Of a stretch of DNA of 64,000 nucleotides, positions 60,362 to 64,000 are shown piece after piece. The DNA comes from Filimonas zeae (GTDB taxonomy: Bacteria > Bacteroidota > Bacteroidia > Chitinophagales > Chitinophagaceae). The notes beneath the pieces are model-generated. The model saw only the letters and a program-made list of their open reading frames with translations. It was not told the DNA's origin and searched no databases. Where the stretch lies: assembly GCF_014641615.1 (NCBI RefSeq), contig NZ_BMIB01000002.1, forward strand, positions 1,302,001 through 1,366,000. The letters are read 5' to 3'. Every line of letters begins with the position of its first letter. Position 1 is the first letter of the stretch. Both the position numbers and the translations under genes were made by a program.

Positions 60362-62218
60362 GTGTCACGGTATTTTCTGATATGCCTTTGCCTTTTTATG
60401 TGTACAAGCCAAAGCGCTATTGGCCAGCAGCAGGATAGTATCCCTCACCCACCGCATGAAGATGCACGGCCTAAAAAAAGAAACAGCATCTTCCGTAAAG
60501 CAGGAGAACTGATATTGAATGCCGTTACACGCAGCGCCGGTACAGATACTAATCAGGTGGTGCTGAATGTAAAAGTGGAAGACCCTTATATGCCTTATAA
60601 GGATAAGATTATCCGTAAAATCCACATCAAACAGCTGGGCTTCGAAAATCCTATTAACGATACTACCCATCGCATATCCTATTTTGGTACCCGTTTGCTA
60701 AACAGTACCCACCGTACCACGCGTAACTGGGTTATACGCAATAACCTGTTTATAAAAGAAAACACGCCGGTAAGCACCCTTAAAATGGCCGATAACGAAC
60801 GCTTTCTGCGTTCGCTCAACTTTATTCAGGATGCCCGTATTATTATAAAGCCTATCGAAAACGAGGAAGATTCGGTAGATGTGGAAGTAATTACCAAAGA
60901 CGTATTTACCATTCAGTTTGAACTGAGCGATTTCAGCCCCGATCGTATACGCGGAAAAATAGGCGATGCCAATGCTTTTGGCCTGGGCCAGCTGATGCAG
61001 GTACGCTGGCTGTACGAGACCAAACGCGATCCTACATCCGGCTATGAGTTTCTGTACAGCAAAAGCAATATCGCCAACACTTTTATCAATGCCACACTGG
61101 CCTACTCCCGTATCAACGGCAGCCTGCGCGATGGGCATCAGAACGACGCAGGATGGCGTATTACGCTGGATCGTCCCTTGTATTCGCAATACGCCCACAT
61201 TGCCGGTTCTTTATCCATAGGTAATAACCAAACCCATAATTACTACAACCAGCCCGATAGTCAGTTTTACAACTACCGCTACAGCGTTGTTGATGGATGG
61301 ATAGGTTATAACCTGCGCACCGGCACCACGGAATACGACCGGCAATTTATCAGCGGCAGATATATGAACATGCCCTTTAGCAGAATGCCTTACCAGGTGG
61401 GCGATAAATACAATGAGCGCTTCAACAGCAAACAACTGATACTTGGCTCCTACACCTTTTTCAGGCAAAACTTTTACAAAACCAACTACCTGTACGGCTT
61501 TGGTATTACGGAAGACGTGCCCTATGGATATAACATATCGCTCACCGGCGGGTGGTACAAACAAAACAGCCTTGGCCGGGCCTATGTTGGGGCAGATGCC
61601 AACCGCTACATCATTACACCCAATGGCAACATTATTCAATACTTTATGCGCACGGGGGGCTTTTTTCAACGGGGCATATGGGAAGATGCCAATGTACTGG
61701 TAGGTGCCAGTATGTTCAGTAAACTGATGCTGGTAGGTGGCACCAAAGTAAGGCAGTACCTGCGCTTCAGTGCTACCCGGCAAATTAACCGGGTTACGTT
61801 CGATCCGCTGCGTATTGATAACGCCTTTGGTATCCGCTATTTCAGTTCCGATTCGGTGGTGGGCAATAAACGCATCAGCCTGCATAGCGAAACCTATTTG
61901 TTTTTAAAATACAAACTCTTCGGCTTTAAATTCGCGCCCTTTGTTTTTGGAGATGCCGCCTTGCTAACACCCGAAACCAAAGCCATGAAAAAGTCAGATC
62001 TGTATTACTTTATAGGTGGGGGCGTACGTACCAGAAACGAAAACTTTGTGTTTGGCACTATTGAGTTACGCGCAGTGTATTACCCCAAAACACTACCCTA
62101 CACCAGCCAGTTTAAAATTATGCTTAACACCGATATCAACTTCCGCTTTAACAGTAACTATATTAAAGCGCCTGGGCTTATTCAGCTGAATAATGATGAT
62201 AATAACAGTATTTATTAG
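60362..62218 (+). CDS. Outer-membrane Omp85-like barrel protein
   Basis: 618 residues from GTG 60362, which begins a signal peptide (VSRYFLICLCLFMCTSQSAIGQ); a TTG at 60335 adds nine residues. Residues about 90-190 look like a POTRA unit (KIHIKQLGFENPINDTTHRI, DARIIIKPIENEEDSVDVEVITKDVF). The remainder is a beta-barrel with alternating strands (IYTLDRPLYSQYAHIAGSL-type, FRFNSNYIKAPGLIQLNN at the end). BamA/TamA relatives assemble outer-membrane proteins, but with a single POTRA this may have another role. Monocistronic. Confidence 0.72.
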   Translation: MSRYFLICLCLFMCTSQSAIGQQQDSIPHPPHEDARPKKRNSIFRKAGELILNAVTRSAGTDTNQVVLNVKVEDPYMPYKDKIIRKIHIKQLGFENPINDTTHRISYFGTRLLNSTHRTTRNWVIRNNLFIKENTPVSTLKMADNERFLRSLNFIQDARIIIKPIENEEDSVDVEVITKDVFTIQFELSDFSPDRIRGKIGDANAFGLGQLMQVRWLYETKRDPTSGYEFLYSKSNIANTFINATLAYSRINGSLRDGHQNDAGWRITLDRPLYSQYAHIAGSLSIGNNQTHNYYNQPDSQFYNYRYSVVDGWIGYNLRTGTTEYDRQFISGRYMNMPFSRMPYQVGDKYNERFNSKQLILGSYTFFRQNFYKTNYLYGFGITEDVPYGYNISLTGGWYKQNSLGRAYVGADANRYIITPNGNIIQYFMRTGGFFQRGIWEDANVLVGASMFSKLMLVGGTKVRQYLRFSATRQINRVTFDPLRIDNAFGIRYFSSDSVVGNKRISLHSETYLFLKYKLFGFKFAPFVFGDAALLTPETKAMKKSDLYYFIGGGVRTRNENFVFGTIELRAVYYPKTLPYTSQFKIMLNTDINFRFNSNYIKAPGLIQLNNDDNNSIY

Positions 62219-62220
62219 CC

Positions 62221-63585
62221 CTATTTCTTCTGTAAAAAATCGCGGAACCAGTAACCGGAGTTTTTAATAGTGCGTAGCTGCGTGGCAAAGTCTACATGTA
62301 TTAATCCAAACCTGGCTTTATACCCTTCGGCCCACTCAAAGTTATCCATCAGCGTCCAGGCAAAATATCCTTTTACATTTACGCCCTCCTGTTTGGCTTT
62401 CAGCAATGCCTGCAGGTATTCCTGAAAATAAGCAATGCGCGCATCATCTTTTACTTCACCGTTTACCAGCTCATCCTTAAAGGCTGCACCGTTTTCAGAT
62501 ATAATAATTTCTTTCACACTGCCATACATCCAGAATTTCTTTATCAGCCGGTAAAAGCTATCGCCGTTAATTTCCCAGCCCATAGCGGTGCAGGGCACTT
62601 TACGGGTTTTGCCTTTTACCTCTGTAGCCTGAATAATAGGAATAATGGGGCTGTATTTAATGGTAACCGGAAAATAGTTCTGCAGGCCTATAAAGTCGAA
62701 GTTAAAACGCATGCGTTCGGTAAACTTCCAGGCCTTGGCATGTATCTCCAGCTTTTCCAGAAACTTAAAATCTTCCTGTGGGTATCCCCTGCCCAGTGCA
62801 GGCTCAATAAACAGCCGGTTCATCAGCACATCCATGCGTTTGGCAGCTGCTATATCTTCGGGCCGGTCGCTGTAAGGAATTATTTCAGAGCAGGAAAACG
62901 TAGTACCAATACGTGCATCCGGTACTGCATCACGCAAAGCACGGCCACCATCTGCCTGGCATAGCACCGCATTGTGCACCGCCGGTAAAAAGTTAGACAT
63001 ACCTGTTTTACCCGGCGCATGTTTGCCCAACATGTACCCCAGTGATGTAAAGCCCATCGGTTCATTCAGTACAATCCAGTTCTTTACCCTATCGCCAAAC
63101 GCTTCTCCACACACGGTAGCATAGCGTGTAAACCAGCGGGTCATACGGTAGCTGGTCCACCCACCTTCTTTTTCCAGCGCATAAGGTAAATCCCAGTGGT
63201 ACAACGTTACATAAGGCACCATACCCAGCTTCAGGCATTCATCAATTACCTTATTATAGAAAGCAACGCCTTCTTTGTTTACTTTACCGGTACCATCGGG
63301 TAAAATACGCGGCCAGGATATAGAAAACCGGAACACGGTAAACCCCAGTGCCTTGGCCAGTAACAGATCATCTTTATAACGATAGTAAAAATCGCATCCA
63401 TCATAGGGTTTGCCCCCTCCTTTTATCTTGCCCTGCCTGCGGGAAAACACATCCCAAATAGATAAGCCACGGCCATCCACATTGTAAGCACCTTCGTTCT
63501 GCTGGGCAGCCATAGCTATCCCCCATAAAAAATCATCACCAAATTGACTGGCCGCTAAAGGGCCACCTTTTAGGATTGTGCTCAT
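62221..63585 (-). CDS. GH1 beta-glucosidase
   Basis: 454 residues from ATG 63585 (an upstream start at 63606 adds seven residues). FLWGIAMAAQQNEGAY at the start, VFRFSISWPRILPDGTG, WIVLNEPMGF with acid/base Glu in NEP, and EIIISENGAAF with nucleophile Glu in ENG are the GH1 signature. No signal peptide, so cytoplasmic. Hydrolyses beta-linked disaccharides such as cellobiose, or phospho-sugars; substrate unknown. Only two bases separate its stop from the stop of the convergent barrel gene. Confidence 0.95.
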   Translation of the reverse strand: MSTILKGGPLAASQFGDDFLWGIAMAAQQNEGAYNVDGRGLSIWDVFSRRQGKIKGGGKPYDGCDFYYRYKDDLLLAKALGFTVFRFSISWPRILPDGTGKVNKEGVAFYNKVIDECLKLGMVPYVTLYHWDLPYALEKEGGWTSYRMTRWFTRYATVCGEAFGDRVKNWIVLNEPMGFTSLGYMLGKHAPGKTGMSNFLPAVHNAVLCQADGGRALRDAVPDARIGTTFSCSEIIPYSDRPEDIAAAKRMDVLMNRLFIEPALGRGYPQEDFKFLEKLEIHAKAWKFTERMRFNFDFIGLQNYFPVTIKYSPIIPIIQATEVKGKTRKVPCTAMGWEINGDSFYRLIKKFWMYGSVKEIIISENGAAFKDELVNGEVKDDARIAYFQEYLQALLKAKQEGVNVKGYFAWTLMDNFEWAEGYKARFGLIHVDFATQLRTIKNSGYWFRDFLQKK

Positions 63586-63634
63586 AATCAACACATTTAC
63601 AGGCAAACATGCAACAGCTATTCCAATTGCTATA

Positions 63635-64000
63635 TTAAGGTTTTGTTACCGGCTGTTTCAATAACTCATCCATCAGCTTTTCAAACTCCTCTGTATACAC
63701 TTTATAGTAGGTTCCGGTGCCCGGCCCCACAAAGCCATTATCAATTCTGGCCACCTTACCGGTTTTATCCAGTATAATAGAAGACGGAAATGATTTAATG
63801 GGCGTAAACTGTGGCAGTGTTTTCTCTGTACGCAGCGTATCGGTTACCGACACACCAGTAATCAACATAGGGTAGTTTACCTTAAAACGCTGCTGAAACC
63901 TGCGCAGGCTCTGCTGCGAGCGTTCAAAGCTGGTAGTATACTCATATGCCAATGCTACCATCTCCACCCCACGCCGGCGGTTTTTGTTGTAATACTCACT
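63635..64000 (-). CDS. Thioredoxin/redoxin-like protein (partial, N-terminus beyond window)
   Basis: 121 residues at the C-terminus of a longer protein; the frame is open to the window edge (reading SEYYNKNRRRGVEMVALAYEY at its visible start). FTPIKSFPSSIILDKTGKVARIDNGFVGPGTGTYY matches the cis-Pro and C-terminal part of TlpA/AhpC-TSA-type redoxins. The catalytic CxxC region would lie upstream of the window. Likely a periplasmic thiol-disulfide oxidoreductase. A GTG at 63967 could give a 110-residue protein, but continuation of the frame makes the longer form more likely. Confidence 0.75.
   Translation of the reverse strand, partial: SEYYNKNRRRGVEMVALAYEYTTSFERSQQSLRRFQQRFKVNYPMLITGVSVTDTLRTEKTLPQFTPIKSFPSSIILDKTGKVARIDNGFVGPGTGTYYKVYTEEFEKLMDELLKQPVTKP

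Noticed and set aside
1-64000. CRISPR array, prophage, IS element or tRNA/rRNA gene
   Set aside because: I saw no array of spaced direct repeats, no transposase or integrase, and no tRNA or rRNA sequence while reading both strands; a dedicated search could still find a divergent case.

Overview
The window is a typical chromosomal segment of a Bacteroidota bacterium, most likely family Chitinophagaceae. This is inferred from several things: a PorP/SprF protein next to a protein with a type IX secretion (T9SS) type-B sorting domain, TAnnTTTG-type promoter elements, several SusD-era style lipoproteins with beta-propeller bodies, DUF4369/TlpA and DUF2911 proteins, and base composition in the mid-40s percent GC. 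No rRNA, tRNA, insertion sequence, phage gene or CRISPR array was seen.

Layout. 1-13.9 kb is mainly alpha-glucan storage and use: a UbiD-type decarboxylase (cut by the window edge), a GH15 enzyme, coaD and pyrB, then a GH13 amylase with a maltose-type MFS carrier, glgC-glgA, and a divergent FucP-like sugar carrier with a ROK sugar kinase. 14.0-17.0 kb is the most unusual part: a Crp-type sensor fused to an AraC-type DNA-binding domain, followed by a protein combining a ricin-like trefoil, a region resembling Cry delta-endotoxin domain I and a jacalin-like lectin. 17.1-26.9 kb carries envelope and stress genes: an OmpA lipoprotein, an MbnH-like di-haem peroxidase overlapping an MbnP-like protein, a J-domain tail-anchored protein, Dps, OsmC, CsaA, an alkyltransferase, an S9 peptidase and a Dabb protein. 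27.2-36.6 kb holds a plus-strand surface cluster (two Ig-like secreted proteins, one T9SS type-B protein, PorP/SprF) facing a minus-strand set of three lipoproteins. 36.7-41.9 kb holds cdd, lepB, pdxJ, a DUF2911 protein, an ArsC-like protein and a TlpA/DUF4369 thioredoxin.

41.9-57.5 kb is one long minus-strand amino acid supercluster: hisL-hisG-hisD-hisC-(sugar dehydrogenase)-hisB-trpL-trpE-trpG-trpD-trpC-trpF-trpB-trpA-hisH-hisA-hisF-hisIE-(TlpA-like). I read two leader peptides that are not long enough to stand out as ordinary ORFs: one with six His codons ahead of hisG, and one with three consecutive Trp codons ahead of trpE. Each is followed by mutually exclusive hairpins ending in a U-tract terminator, which is classical translational attenuation. 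Because the trp block is nested inside the his genes, hisHAFIE lies downstream of the Trp attenuator, so histidine synthesis may respond partly to tryptophan.

57.6-64 kb has a second S9 peptidase, an Omp85-like outer-membrane barrel protein, a GH1 beta-glucosidase and the C-terminal part of a thioredoxin-like protein cut by the window end. The features judged most worth follow-up are the Cry-like lectin toxin with its adjacent chimeric regulator, the paired attenuators in the nested his-trp cluster, the MbnP/MbnH pair, a sugar kinase lacking the ROK zinc cysteines, and a sugar carrier with a 100-residue soluble insertion.
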